From assembly GCA_938028585.1 (NCBI GenBank), contig CALIZH010000216.1, positions 1 through 6,375 of the forward strand: a stretch of 6,375 bases of DNA. The letters are read 5' to 3'. The notes below the pieces were generated by a model. That model had not been told where the DNA came from, did no database searches, and was given only the letters and a program-made list of their open reading frames with translations. Below are positions 1 through 6,014 of this stretch, one piece after another (position 1 is the first letter of the stretch; each line of letters opens with the position of its first letter). A program made the translations under genes and the position numbers. This DNA comes from an uncultured Actinomyces sp. GTDB lineage: Bacteria > Actinomycetota > Actinomycetes > Actinomycetales > Actinomycetaceae.

Positions 1-152
1 ACGTTCGAGCGGGTCAGCCCCAGCTCGCGCGAGAGCACCGCGGGGTGGCTCGGGCCGTCAAGCAGGGACATCAGGATCCGGGAGCGCGTCGGGTCGGCCA
101 TGGCCCGGCCGAGCCGGTTCATGACGTCGAGGCGCGAAGCAATAGTCAGCAT
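1..152 (-). CDS. cmtR: CmtR-like ArsR-family metal-sensing repressor (N-terminal part; cut by window start)
   Basis: The minus strand from 152 reads 50 codons open to the window edge, beginning MLTIASRLDVMNRLGRAMAD and continuing through PTRSRILMSLLDG to GLTRSN. ADPTRxRIL and LGLTRSN are hallmarks of the winged-helix ArsR/SmtB fold. The segment aligns without gaps to Mycobacterium tuberculosis CmtR as I remember it, with about 30 of 50 residues identical. CmtR family members are cytoplasmic dimeric repressors that release DNA on binding Cd(II) or Pb(II). The metal ligands known in M. tuberculosis CmtR (Cys57, Cys61, Cys102) would lie just beyond the visible part, so metal specificity cannot be confirmed. 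Start chosen at 152 because the family begins MLT there and a -10 hexamer ends 7 bases upstream, fitting a leaderless mRNA; no Shine-Dalgarno is seen. GC is near 70% by hand count, well above the rest of the window, suggesting acquired DNA. A metal efflux ATPase or other resistance gene may follow off the left edge (inference). Confidence 0.85.
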   Translation of the reverse strand, partial: MLTIASRLDVMNRLGRAMADPTRSRILMSLLDGPSHPAVLSRELGLTRSN

Positions 153-179
153 GCACTGAACTATACAGTGATAGCTGAC
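145..179. promoter_or_regulatory. Two-tiered palindromic operator upstream of cmtR
   Basis: Two inverted repeats share the same centre at base 162. The outer pair is GTCAGC (145-150) with GCTGAC (174-179); the inner pair is CACTG (154-158) with CAGTG (166-170). The three bases between tiers on each side do not pair. The element covers the -10 hexamer and the first codons of cmtR, so a bound dimer would block RNA polymerase. ArsR-family repressors usually bind such dyads and autoregulate; that this is the CmtR operator is inference from position. Confidence 0.6.
160..165 (-). promoter_or_regulatory. -10 element of cmtR, leaderless arrangement
   Basis: On the minus strand the hexamer TATAGT fits the actinobacterial TANNNT -10 consensus. 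Exactly seven bases separate it from the ATG at 152, so the expected transcription start falls on or next to the A of the start codon. Leaderless mRNAs are common in actinobacteria. No convincing -35 is seen at 17-18 bases. The hexamer lies in the middle of the palindrome at 145-179. Confidence 0.55.
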
Positions 180-304
180 CAATAGTCCAGTTGGGATTCC
201 AGGAAAATCTGTCGATCATCAGCAACTTCGCCAAATATGTGGCACCTGAGCTCGGTTGGGTTCCTGCTGATCAGGGTCTTCCAACGGGCTACCCAATTGA
301 TTAA
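179..304 (+). pseudogene. Possible C-terminal remnant of an unidentified gene
   Basis: The plus-strand frame from 179 to the TAA at 302-304 is open for 41 codons after a TGA at 176-178. It includes the stretches QENLSIISNFAKYVAPELG and WVPADQGLPTGYPID, which read like a natural protein tail. There is no ATG, GTG or Shine-Dalgarno; the only possible start is a TTG at 191 with no ribosome binding site. GC (about 58% over 241-300) matches the host genes rather than the cmtR segment. One reading is that a host gene lost its 5' part when the GC-rich left segment joined here. I do not recognise the family, and a chance open frame of this length is possible. Confidence 0.25.
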
Positions 305-376
305 GTCCGCGGCGCTTAGCTATCGCGGGGTCCCAGATAAGACATCTGCCTGCGAAAGCTGAGGTCTCTGGACGGC

Positions 377-420
377 TGACTTGCCGGTGCTTTTGTAGGG
401 GCAAAAGCACCGGCACGTCA
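377..420. other. Long perfect hairpin without U-tract, role unknown
   Basis: Arms 382-395 and 402-415 pair perfectly over 14 bases around the six-base loop TAGGGG (396-401). After one mismatch (381/416) four more pairs follow (377-380 with 417-420), giving 18 pairs. The GC-rich part of the stem is at the base and an A/T run is near the loop. Neither strand has a T-run after the stem, so it is not a standard intrinsic terminator. It could be a termination aid for the 179-304 remnant, an RNA structure, or a palindromic end of a mobile element. Confidence 0.6.
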
Positions 421-502
421 TTCCACCAGCGCCATTGCAAGTGGAAGCTCAGCCCGGTCGAAACCCTGACCTCCCAACCAGTGCCTTTATTTTAATCCCG
501 AC

Positions 503-555
503 TAAACGACAAAACCTGGGAAAATGTGCATTGCGCGATGCACATTTTCCCAGGT
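503..555 (-). terminator. Intrinsic terminator of the ABC transporter operon
   Basis: Arms 514-531 and 538-555 are perfectly complementary over 18 bases with a six-base loop (532-537). Read on the minus strand the stem is followed by TTTTGTCGTTTA (down to 503), a reasonable interrupted U-tract. It lies about 60 bases past the stop codon of the permease gene. On the plus strand no T-run follows, so it works best for minus-strand transcripts. Confidence 0.8.
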
Positions 556-575
556 CAGAGGCTGTTTAAAGCTGA

Positions 576-592
576 TTAAGGTGCAACCTTAA
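576..592. repeat. Short inverted repeat downstream of the permease gene
   Basis: TTAAGGT (576-582) and ACCTTAA (586-592) pair perfectly around GCA. The stem is AT-rich and short. It lies between the permease stop codon and the main terminator. On the plus strand a CTTTTT run follows a few bases later, but no plus-strand gene precedes it. No function is assigned. Confidence 0.3.
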
Positions 593-617
593 AGTGCTCT
601 TTTTGTGCCGTATTAAT

Positions 618-1964
618 TCAGTTATTCCCCTCGTGAAGATCGCTCAATAGTTTACGACGCAAGGGTCCTGTGGCCTCGGAAGCCAACATAATCAGCCCGA
701 TGCCCAGCACAGTCATACCCACCAAAATCAGCATCGGGGCGAGTCCAGCACTCAGAGCCATGATCGGAGACATAAAGACAATGCCCAAACTCATTGCTCC
801 GCCGATCATGAGCAGTGCCGGAAGCAGAATTTCAATCCTGCGCGCACGATCCATGAAGTTTCGGGGCGACCCCATGAATTCCAAGGCTTTCATCTGCTCA
901 ACGGAATCAATGACGCGAATGGCTTGATTGATCGCAGTCGAAATTGCACCCAAAGCCATAGTGATACCAAAGGTCAGAAGCATTCCCGTGCGAATATCCG
1001 ACACGAGGATCCTCTCGACGTCCTGCATGTCCCCCGCAGCGCCCACGATCGAGCTGAAGATTGGCATGAGCACACCGACAATGAAGGCGACCAGGGCAAC
1101 CGCACCGAAAGACCTCCAAACGCTCTTTGGATCATCAGCAATCCGACGACCCGCAAGAAGCATCTGCGGAGTGCGTGCAAAACTTGCCATGGCATTGCCC
1201 AGAAGGGATACCGAAAAAGCTCCCACGACATTAACCAGCGCAAAAATCACGCCAAGGAATCCCAAGAACAAGCCGACGGCAATCGCCATCCCCAGCTGCA
1301 TCATAAACTGAGCGACAATCACCCAGCCTACGATCAGCACAAGCATCAAGGCCAGCCACAGTGGGGAAACCTTCGCTCCCTCCGTACGACGCGTAACACC
1401 CAAGGGGGTAATTGCCACTTTACGCATCGCAAGCATCGACGAAGCGGCGGCCAGCGCAATCATCAGTACTGCCTCGGCAAGGAGGACAAGGGGACCGACC
1501 CACATTTCGTGAACCCCAATGCGCTCACCCTGGAAAGAAATCAGCTGCCAAACCGGTAAAAGTGCGCCGTATAGAGCGGTACCACACACCACACCAACGG
1601 CTGCATAGACCGCGGTCTCGATCAGACACGCAAGACGCGTTTTTGCAGGCCCTAATCCCATGAGGCGGAGAACCGCTAAATCCCGTGCGCGTCGACTCAT
1701 TCCCAGACGCGCAGCGGCCGCGCCCATGCTCAGAGTCGGGACGATCATCAAAAGTCCCGCAAAGCACGCCAGCAAAACATAAAAGCCACCCATTCCCTCG
1801 AAGCCTTCTGGCAGGTCATAGGTACGCGTAAAGAACATCAGAACCCCACCCGTGACGGATAGAAGAATTGCGTGGGGAAGGGCAAAAGCCAAAACTGTCA
1901 GAATTGAGGTCGCGCGATCACGAGAACCCAGGACTGCGCGTGCCGCAGTGAGTATTGTGCTCAT
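618..1964 (-). CDS. FtsX-like ABC transporter permease
   Basis: A 448-residue integral membrane protein that should pair with the ATPase encoded just upstream. Hydrophobic segments can be placed near residues 22-44, 60-84, 112-136, 154-178, 203-221, 226-254, 286-308, 328-346, 378-399 and 405-428, about ten in all. Two FtsX-like cores appear: RLMGLGPAKTRLACLIETAVY around 100-120 and the matching EFMGSPRNFMDRARRIEIL around 362-380, each a cytoplasmic coupling turn (LxMG or FMG then a basic stretch) leading into a membrane helix. There is no large extracytoplasmic domain of the kind seen in MacB or BceB. The ATG at 1964 overlaps the ATPase stop (ATGA), so translation is probably coupled. The substrate is unknown; lipids, peptides or antimicrobials are exported or handled by relatives. 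No two-component system is visible beside it. The operon ends at the terminator at 503-555. Confidence 0.85.
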   Translation of the reverse strand: MSTILTAARAVLGSRDRATSILTVLAFALPHAILLSVTGGVLMFFTRTYDLPEGFEGMGGFYVLLACFAGLLMIVPTLSMGAAAARLGMSRRARDLAVLRLMGLGPAKTRLACLIETAVYAAVGVVCGTALYGALLPVWQLISFQGERIGVHEMWVGPLVLLAEAVLMIALAAASSMLAMRKVAITPLGVTRRTEGAKVSPLWLALMLVLIVGWVIVAQFMMQLGMAIAVGLFLGFLGVIFALVNVVGAFSVSLLGNAMASFARTPQMLLAGRRIADDPKSVWRSFGAVALVAFIVGVLMPIFSSIVGAAGDMQDVERILVSDIRTGMLLTFGITMALGAISTAINQAIRVIDSVEQMKALEFMGSPRNFMDRARRIEILLPALLMIGGAMSLGIVFMSPIMALSAGLAPMLILVGMTVLGIGLIMLASEATGPLRRKLLSDLHEGNN

Positions 1965-2701
1965 CGAGACACCTGCTGATCGATCAGGCCGTCTCGCATA
2001 TGGATTTCATGCGGAAGTCGCGCGGCCACCGAAGGATCATGGGTCACCAGAATCAAGCTCGCCCTGGTGCTTTGGCAGGCATAGGTCAGCACACCCATGA
2101 CCTCCGCGCCGGTGCTTTGATCCAAAGCGCCCGTCGGTTCATCGGCAAAGACAACTTTGGGATTGGTAATCAGCGCGCGCCCAATCGCAACGCGCTGCGC
2201 CTGACCACCGGAGAGCTGGCCGGGGCGGTATGGACCTGCGCCCTCCAGCCCCAGATTCACCAGGATCTGCTGTGCGCGGGCAATGGCCTCTTTACGCGCA
2301 ACTCCCGCCAGCATCAGGGGCATTGCAATATTTTCCTGGCAGGGAAGTTCTGGAAGCAGCTGCCCATCTTGGAACACGAAACCAAAGTGCTTGAGGCGGA
2401 GTTCTGAAATTGCTCCCTCACTCAGTTGTGTGATTTCAGTGCCATCCAGGGTGATACTTCCCGTCGTCGGTCGCAGCACTCCCGCTAAGCAGTGCAAAAG
2501 CGTGGTCTTTCCGCAGCCCGAGGGTCCCATAATTGCCAGTTGGCTGCCCTGGGGGATCGATAGGCTGACTCCCGCGAGCGCCTGAACTGTATTTCCGCCG
2601 CGTTGATAGAGTTTCGTAAGCCCGTTGACAACCATTCCCGAGGCCGTGGATGCATAAGGAGCTTGTGGCGCGCCTGCGCCCTGCTGCAGTGGTGAAGTCA
2701 T
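1961..2701 (-). CDS. ABC transporter ATP-binding protein, MacB/LolD type
   Basis: This 246-residue cytoplasmic ATPase carries every expected motif: Walker A GPSGCGKTT at 59-67, Q-loop Q111 in FVFQD, signature LSGGQAQR at 163-170, Walker B VVFADE at 183-188 with catalytic E188, D-loop ALD, and H-loop H221 in VTHD. The sequence PTGALD and the overall pattern place it with the MacB/LolD/BceA group that energises FtsX-type permeases, which agrees with its partner downstream. The length is normal for the group. The start at 2701 is not well supported: AGAAAGG lies about 14 bases upstream, too far for a good ribosome binding site. Met23, immediately before the conserved domain, is an alternative start, and the first 22 residues are low-complexity (Gln, Gly, Ala, Pro). 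The gene is first in a two-gene operon and is transcribed away from the mgtC-like gene. Confidence 0.92.
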   Translation of the reverse strand: MTSPLQQGAGAPQAPYASTASGMVVNGLTKLYQRGGNTVQALAGVSLSIPQGSQLAIMGPSGCGKTTLLHCLAGVLRPTTGSITLDGTEITQLSEGAISELRLKHFGFVFQDGQLLPELPCQENIAMPLMLAGVARKEAIARAQQILVNLGLEGAGPYRPGQLSGGQAQRVAIGRALITNPKVVFADEPTGALDQSTGAEVMGVLTYACQSTRASLILVTHDPSVAARLPHEIHMRDGLIDQQVSR

Positions 2702-2834
2702 GGTTTAAGTCTGCGCCTTTCTGCCCGTTAGAACCATGAGGTAAGGCCCTGATTGACCCCTGGTTTTCCTTGGGGATGTACCCTTGTAAACAATCAATGA
2801 CACACCATCACCGCGCCGCTGCCAAGGAGGGCCA
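2702..2834. promoter_or_regulatory. Divergent intergenic region between ABC operon and mgtC-like gene
   Basis: These 133 bases must contain promoters for both directions. On the plus strand TACCCT (2779-2784) fits TANNNT and is preceded by TG. A TTGACC at 2753-2758 is 20 bases away, too far for a normal -35. A small palindrome, TTGTAAACAA (2784-2793), lies next to it and may be an operator. No clear minus-strand promoter is seen. The promoter calls are weak. Confidence 0.3.
2824..2830 (+). promoter_or_regulatory. Strong Shine-Dalgarno fixing a GTG start
   Basis: AAGGAGG is a full-strength ribosome binding site ending four bases before the GTG at 2835. The gap is slightly short, but no other in-frame start nearby is better placed, so it sets the start of the mgtC-like gene. 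Confidence 0.75.
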
Positions 2835-3539
2835 GTGCTCACTCTGAGCCAACATATCGACCAGATCCTCGGGATCTTGCTTGCTCTATTCCTTTCCTCT
2901 CTGATCGGTTTGGAGCGTCAGGCCCGCGGAAAGAGCGCTGGTCTTCGTACTGATGCGATTGTCGGTATGACCTCAGCCCTTCTCATGGTCGTATCGAAGT
3001 ACGGTTTTAATGACGTGCTTGCGGCCGATCTTGTGCGCGTCGATCCCTCTCGCGTCGCCGCGCAGATTGTTTCCGGAATTGGCTTCCTTGGCGCGGGTAT
3101 CATCCTGACCCGCTCGGGAGCAGTCCGAGGCCTGACCACTGCCGCAACCGTATGGGAGACTGCCGGAATTGGTATGGCATGTGGCGCCGGTTTGTGGATC
3201 GCGGGAACCGCTGTCACATTGATGCACTTCATTGTTGTTTTCGCATTGACGCCTCTTTCACGCCACATCGGTCCCCATGCTCCCCGCCGTCCCAACACGA
3301 TTGTTTTGGAATTGGTCTTCGATCCTGGTCAAGGGGTCATGCGTCGCGTTTTGAGCGTGATGACAGATTCGAAGTGGCGCGTCTCCGAGGTTCGATCTGA
3401 CACCGAGGGTAAGCGCGGACATGCATTCATTGAGACGACGACCGCCGACCGTGTTGCGCTGCCCGCGCTAATCGCCACAATCTCTGATCTTCCCGGCATC
3501 TATTCCGTTGAGGAAGCGGACCCGCACGGCGCAGACTAA
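2835..3539 (+). CDS. mgtC: MgtC/SapB-family membrane protein
   Basis: The 234-residue product has the MgtC signature blocks in order: GLERQARGKSAGLRTD at 25-40, VGMTSALLM at 43-51, VAAQIVSGIGFLGAGIIL at 74-91 and VRGLTTAATVW at 98-107. Hydrophobic helices lie near 10-25, 40-55, 76-92, 105-120 and 124-139. A soluble C-terminal domain (about 155-228) resembles the ACT-like tail of long MgtC proteins. Family members are inner-membrane proteins linked to growth at low magnesium and survival in macrophages, partly by modulating F-type ATP synthase in Salmonella; their exact activity remains debated, and many environmental bacteria carry one. The start is GTG, chosen from the strong ribosome binding site at 2824-2830. 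The gene stands alone: divergent from the ABC operon and separated by 96 bases from the next gene. No Mg transporter ATPase (mgtA/B) is adjacent, so a magnesium role is inference from the family only. Confidence 0.9.
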   Translation: MLTLSQHIDQILGILLALFLSSLIGLERQARGKSAGLRTDAIVGMTSALLMVVSKYGFNDVLAADLVRVDPSRVAAQIVSGIGFLGAGIILTRSGAVRGLTTAATVWETAGIGMACGAGLWIAGTAVTLMHFIVVFALTPLSRHIGPHAPRRPNTIVLELVFDPGQGVMRRVLSVMTDSKWRVSEVRSDTEGKRGHAFIETTTADRVALPALIATISDLPGIYSVEEADPHGAD

Positions 3540-3591
3540 GTGTCCACCGCCTCGGCGCTTATGTCACGACAGTCGTTTTAGTGGCACACTT
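3538..3591. promoter_or_regulatory. Dyad symmetries between mgtC-like and aminotransferase genes
   Basis: AAGTGTCCAC (3538-3547, starting in the mgtC stop codon) pairs with GTGGCACACTT (3581-3591) over ten pairs with one bulged base, across a 33-base spacer. Inside it ACGACAGTCGT (3566-3576) is an 11-base palindrome. A further CACAC/GTGTG pair (3585-3589, 3598-3602) surrounds a weak -10-like TAGATA at 3591-3596. No T-run follows, so it is not an obvious terminator; a repressor site controlling the downstream operon is plausible but unproven. Confidence 0.35.
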
Positions 3592-3635
3592 AGATACGTG
3601 TGTCCTTCGACATACTCCTATAGAAAGGTTCGCTA

Positions 3636-4955
3636 ATGTCTCAGGATCCTCAGTCACAGGGAAATCGACTCGACCCGTGGTTTGATGCCTATGCAGATCG
3701 AGCTCATAACCTGCGAGCTTCTGAGATTCGCGCACTGTTTTCTGTCGTCTCTCGCCCCGAGGTCGTCTCTCTTGCCGGCGGTATGCCGAATTTGAAGGAC
3801 CTTCCCCTTGAGAGCCTTGCTGAAACCGCGAAGAGCTTGATCTTGACCTCTGGCGCTCAGGCCCTGCAGTACGGTTCCGGCCAAGGCTGGGAGCCTCTGC
3901 GTGAGCAGCTGGTGAGCGTGATGACCTATGACGGAATCATTGGCGCCGACCCCGACGACGTGGTGATCACTACCGGTTCACAGCAAGCCCTTGACCTGAT
4001 GGCAGAGCTTTTCATTAACGCCGGTGACGTTGTTTTGGCTGAGTCTCCTTCGTATGTGGGCGCTCTGGGGTGTTTCCGTGCCCGCCAGGCCGATGTTGTT
4101 CACGTTGATATGGATGAAGATGGCCTGATTCCCGAGGCCTTGGAAGAGACGATCCGTCGCCTGAAGTTGGCCGGCCGCGCCATTAAGTTCCTCTACACGA
4201 TTCCGAATTTCCAGAACCCTGCTGGCGTGACCTTGACCCTTGAGAGGCGTCAACGCATTGCGGAGATTTGCATGCGTGAGCATGTGCTGATTTTGGAAGA
4301 TAATCCCTACGGTTTGCTTGGCTTCCATTCGGATCCCCTGCCGGCTATTCATTCTTTCTCCCCCGAGGGTGTTGTCTACTTGGGCTCGGTTTCGAAGATG
4401 TTTGCTCCCGGTATGCGTATTGGATGGGCACTCGCTCCCCACGCTATCCGCGCAAAGCTGATCTTGGCCTCGGAAGCAGCTATTTTGTCGCCCGGCATGT
4501 TCGGACAGATGTTCCTGTCCAGCTATCTGAACAATTACGACTGGTATGGCCAGGTCAAGGTCTACCGGGCGATGTACGCCGAGCGATGCAAGGCAATGTT
4601 GGATGCTCTTGATGAGTACATGCCCGAGTGCTCGTGGACGAAACCTGTCGGAGGTTTCTACACCTGGGTCACTTTGCCTGAGGGCTTGAATGCTCGCAGC
4701 ATGCTTCCCCGCGCTGTAAAGGCCCAGGTTGCCTACGTTTCGGGTACTGCCTTCTACTACGACGGTCGCGGAACTGATCATATGCGTCTATCTTTCTGCT
4801 ATCCGGAACCGGATCGCATTCGTGAGGGTGTCCGCCGCCTTGCTGGGGTCGTCAATGCCGAAAAACAATTGGTCGACATGTTCGGTGTTGCCCCTGAAGA
4901 AGATGCTGAATTTTTAACTAACCGTCATGACGGTTCTGTTCACACCGAAGACTGA
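3636..4955 (+). CDS. PLP-dependent aminotransferase, class I/II (LysN/MocR-catalytic type)
   Basis: A 439-residue fold-type I aminotransferase. Recognisable elements are SLAGGMPN at 45-52, QYGSGQGWEPLRE at 78-90, phosphate-contacting TTGSQQA at 112-118, IPNFQNPAG at 189-197, the pyridine-nitrogen Asp222 in EDNPYG, the Schiff-base lysine K254 in GSVSKMFAPGMRIGW, and carboxylate-binding R384 in HMRLSF. It resembles 2-aminoadipate/aromatic aminotransferases (LysN, ARO8 type) and the catalytic half of MocR regulators. It lacks an N-terminal GntR DNA-binding domain, so it should be an enzyme, not a regulator. The amino donor and substrate cannot be read from the sequence. The C-terminus carries a rather acidic tail (about 412-439). 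The ATG at 3636 is supported by AGAAAGG at 3622-3628, seven bases upstream. The ATP-grasp ligase gene follows after 15 bases, so the two are probably one operon. Confidence 0.9.
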   Translation: MSQDPQSQGNRLDPWFDAYADRAHNLRASEIRALFSVVSRPEVVSLAGGMPNLKDLPLESLAETAKSLILTSGAQALQYGSGQGWEPLREQLVSVMTYDGIIGADPDDVVITTGSQQALDLMAELFINAGDVVLAESPSYVGALGCFRARQADVVHVDMDEDGLIPEALEETIRRLKLAGRAIKFLYTIPNFQNPAGVTLTLERRQRIAEICMREHVLILEDNPYGLLGFHSDPLPAIHSFSPEGVVYLGSVSKMFAPGMRIGWALAPHAIRAKLILASEAAILSPGMFGQMFLSSYLNNYDWYGQVKVYRAMYAERCKAMLDALDEYMPECSWTKPVGGFYTWVTLPEGLNARSMLPRAVKAQVAYVSGTAFYYDGRGTDHMRLSFCYPEPDRIREGVRRLAGVVNAEKQLVDMFGVAPEEDAEFLTNRHDGSVHTED

Positions 4956-4970
4956 CAAGGAGAAACCCTC

Positions 4971-5921
4971 ATGTCCGCTCAATCTTTGAAGGTGCTTATT
5001 GTCGCCGGAGGTCTGACCCACGAACGCGATGTTTCCGTGCGTTCGGGGCGACGTGTTGCAAATTCGCTGGTCAATCAGGGTTTTGCGGCCAAGGTTGTCG
5101 ATTTTGATCAAAACCTTCCTTCTGCAATTACGGCTTTCCAGCCCGACGTCATTTGGCCGCTTGTGCATGGCTCCATCGGTGAAGATGGATCCTTGCAAAC
5201 CCTTCTTGAAGGAACCGGAATTCCTTACGTGGGTTCAACTCCCGCCCAAGCGATGCTCGCATCGAATAAGCCCACTGCGAAGGCTTTGGTTGGCTCCGCA
5301 GGGCTAGATACCCCCGGGTGGATTGCGCTTCCCCAGCTTCTTTTCCGCCAGCTTGGCGCACACAATGTCCTGAAGATAATCGAGGCCGGCCTGACCTTTC
5401 CTTTGGTCGTTAAGCCTTCTTCGGGTGGATCTGCCCTGGGCATGTCAAAGGCCTATGACGCCGGCGATCTTCGTTCAGCGATGGTTGACGCCTTCTCTTA
5501 TGAGGAGCACGTCATGCTTGAGCGCTACGTTGCCGGACGTGATATTGCGGTATCGGTCATCGATTTAGAAGATGGTCCCCTTGCGCTACCTCCCGTCGAG
5601 GTAGCTACCGACGATGGGCACTACGACTACGAAGCTCGTTACACAACTGATGAGAGTGAATACTTCGTCCCCGCTCGTCTCAGCGACGACGAGATGACCG
5701 ATGTCCAGTCTGCAGCTATTCAGATTCACGAGCTCTTGGGCCTGCGTGATCTTTCACGTATCGACTTCATCGCTGATGAAGGCGGAAACTTCTGGTTTAT
5801 CGATGCGAATGTTTCACCCGGTATGACTGATACCTCGCTGTTCCCTCAAGCCGCTGAAGCAACAGGCTCTTTCGACGAGATCTGTGCGTCGATTGTTGAG
5901 TACGCAGCACAGCGCGCATAG
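4971..5921 (+). CDS. D-alanine--D-alanine ligase family ATP-grasp protein
   Basis: 316 residues, close to E. coli DdlB in length. Conserved Ddl features: AGGLTHERDVSVRSG (12-26, with E18 matching DdlB Glu15), VHGSIGEDGSLQ (65-76), K100 (DdlB Lys97), VVKPS with K148 (Lys144), S154 (Ser150), YDYEARY with Y224 (Tyr216), RID with R263 and D265 (Arg255, Asp257), DANVSPGMT with N280 (Asn272), and S289-L290 (Ser281-Leu282). Three usually invariant sites differ: Ser151 is Ala155, Lys215 is Arg223, and Mg-binding Glu270 is Asp278; the Thr after Asn272 is Val281. DdlB numbering is from memory. Ddl enzymes join two D-alanines with ATP in the cytoplasm for peptidoglycan. The dipeptide-contact residues are kept, so a dipeptide ligase is likely, but this may be a paralogue with another substrate. 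AAGGAG (4957-4962) lies eight bases before the ATG; the gene ends at the 5963-6001 terminator. Confidence 0.85.
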   Translation: MSAQSLKVLIVAGGLTHERDVSVRSGRRVANSLVNQGFAAKVVDFDQNLPSAITAFQPDVIWPLVHGSIGEDGSLQTLLEGTGIPYVGSTPAQAMLASNKPTAKALVGSAGLDTPGWIALPQLLFRQLGAHNVLKIIEAGLTFPLVVKPSSGGSALGMSKAYDAGDLRSAMVDAFSYEEHVMLERYVAGRDIAVSVIDLEDGPLALPPVEVATDDGHYDYEARYTTDESEYFVPARLSDDEMTDVQSAAIQIHELLGLRDLSRIDFIADEGGNFWFIDANVSPGMTDTSLFPQAAEATGSFDEICASIVEYAAQRA

Positions 5922-5949
5922 GTGCACCGCCAGACGAATCTAGCTTTAT

Positions 5950-5977
5950 AGTTTCGAGCTACAAGTTTGGGGCTACA
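5950..5977. repeat. Two adjacent imperfect 14-base direct repeats
   Basis: AGTTTCGAGCTACA (5950-5963) is followed directly by AGTTTGGGGCTACA (5964-5977), 12 of 14 identical. The second copy forms most of the left arm of the terminator stem. It looks like a local tandem duplication with two changes. Confidence 0.6.
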
Positions 5978-6001
5978 CCGTGGCGGTGTAGCCCCAAACT
6001 T
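5963..6001. terminator. Terminator hairpin between convergent genes
   Basis: Arms 5963-5979 and 5985-6001 are perfectly complementary over 17 bases; one more G-C pair (5980/5984) leaves a three-base loop. It sits 41 bases after the ligase stop and 13 bases from the stop of the opposing HAD gene, so it likely ends both transcripts. The T-runs are short: CTTTAT on the plus strand and a weak CTTGT on the minus strand. Confidence 0.8.
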
Positions 6002-6014
6002 TATGCTCAAGGTC

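Noticed and set aside
141..187. AATAGTC occurs at 141-147 and 181-187, like a target-site duplication
   Set aside because: The copies are only 40 bases apart, one lies inside the cmtR coding sequence, and no element fits between them; likely chance or part of the operator.
219..440. Minus-strand open frame of 73 codons
   Set aside because: No ribosome binding site or recognisable motif. It runs through the 377-420 hairpin and overlaps the more protein-like plus-strand tail at 179-304.
425..500. tRNA-like stretch (GGTCGAAACC near 457-466 and CCAACCA near 475-481)
   Set aside because: No acceptor, D or anticodon stems can be drawn with correct spacing on either strand.
924..1559. Plus-strand open frame of 211 codons
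   Set aside because: Lies antisense within the permease gene; its product is rich in His, Arg, Gln and Asn with no recognisable domain, whereas the minus-strand frame has clear membrane helices.
3619..3624. TATAGA as a -10 element for the aminotransferase gene
   Set aside because: It overlaps the Shine-Dalgarno sequence and lies too close to the ATG for a transcript that uses that ribosome binding site; no -35 matches.
3978..4781. Minus-strand open frame of 267 codons
   Set aside because: Antisense to the aminotransferase gene, whose PLP-binding motifs are complete; the antisense product shows no family features.
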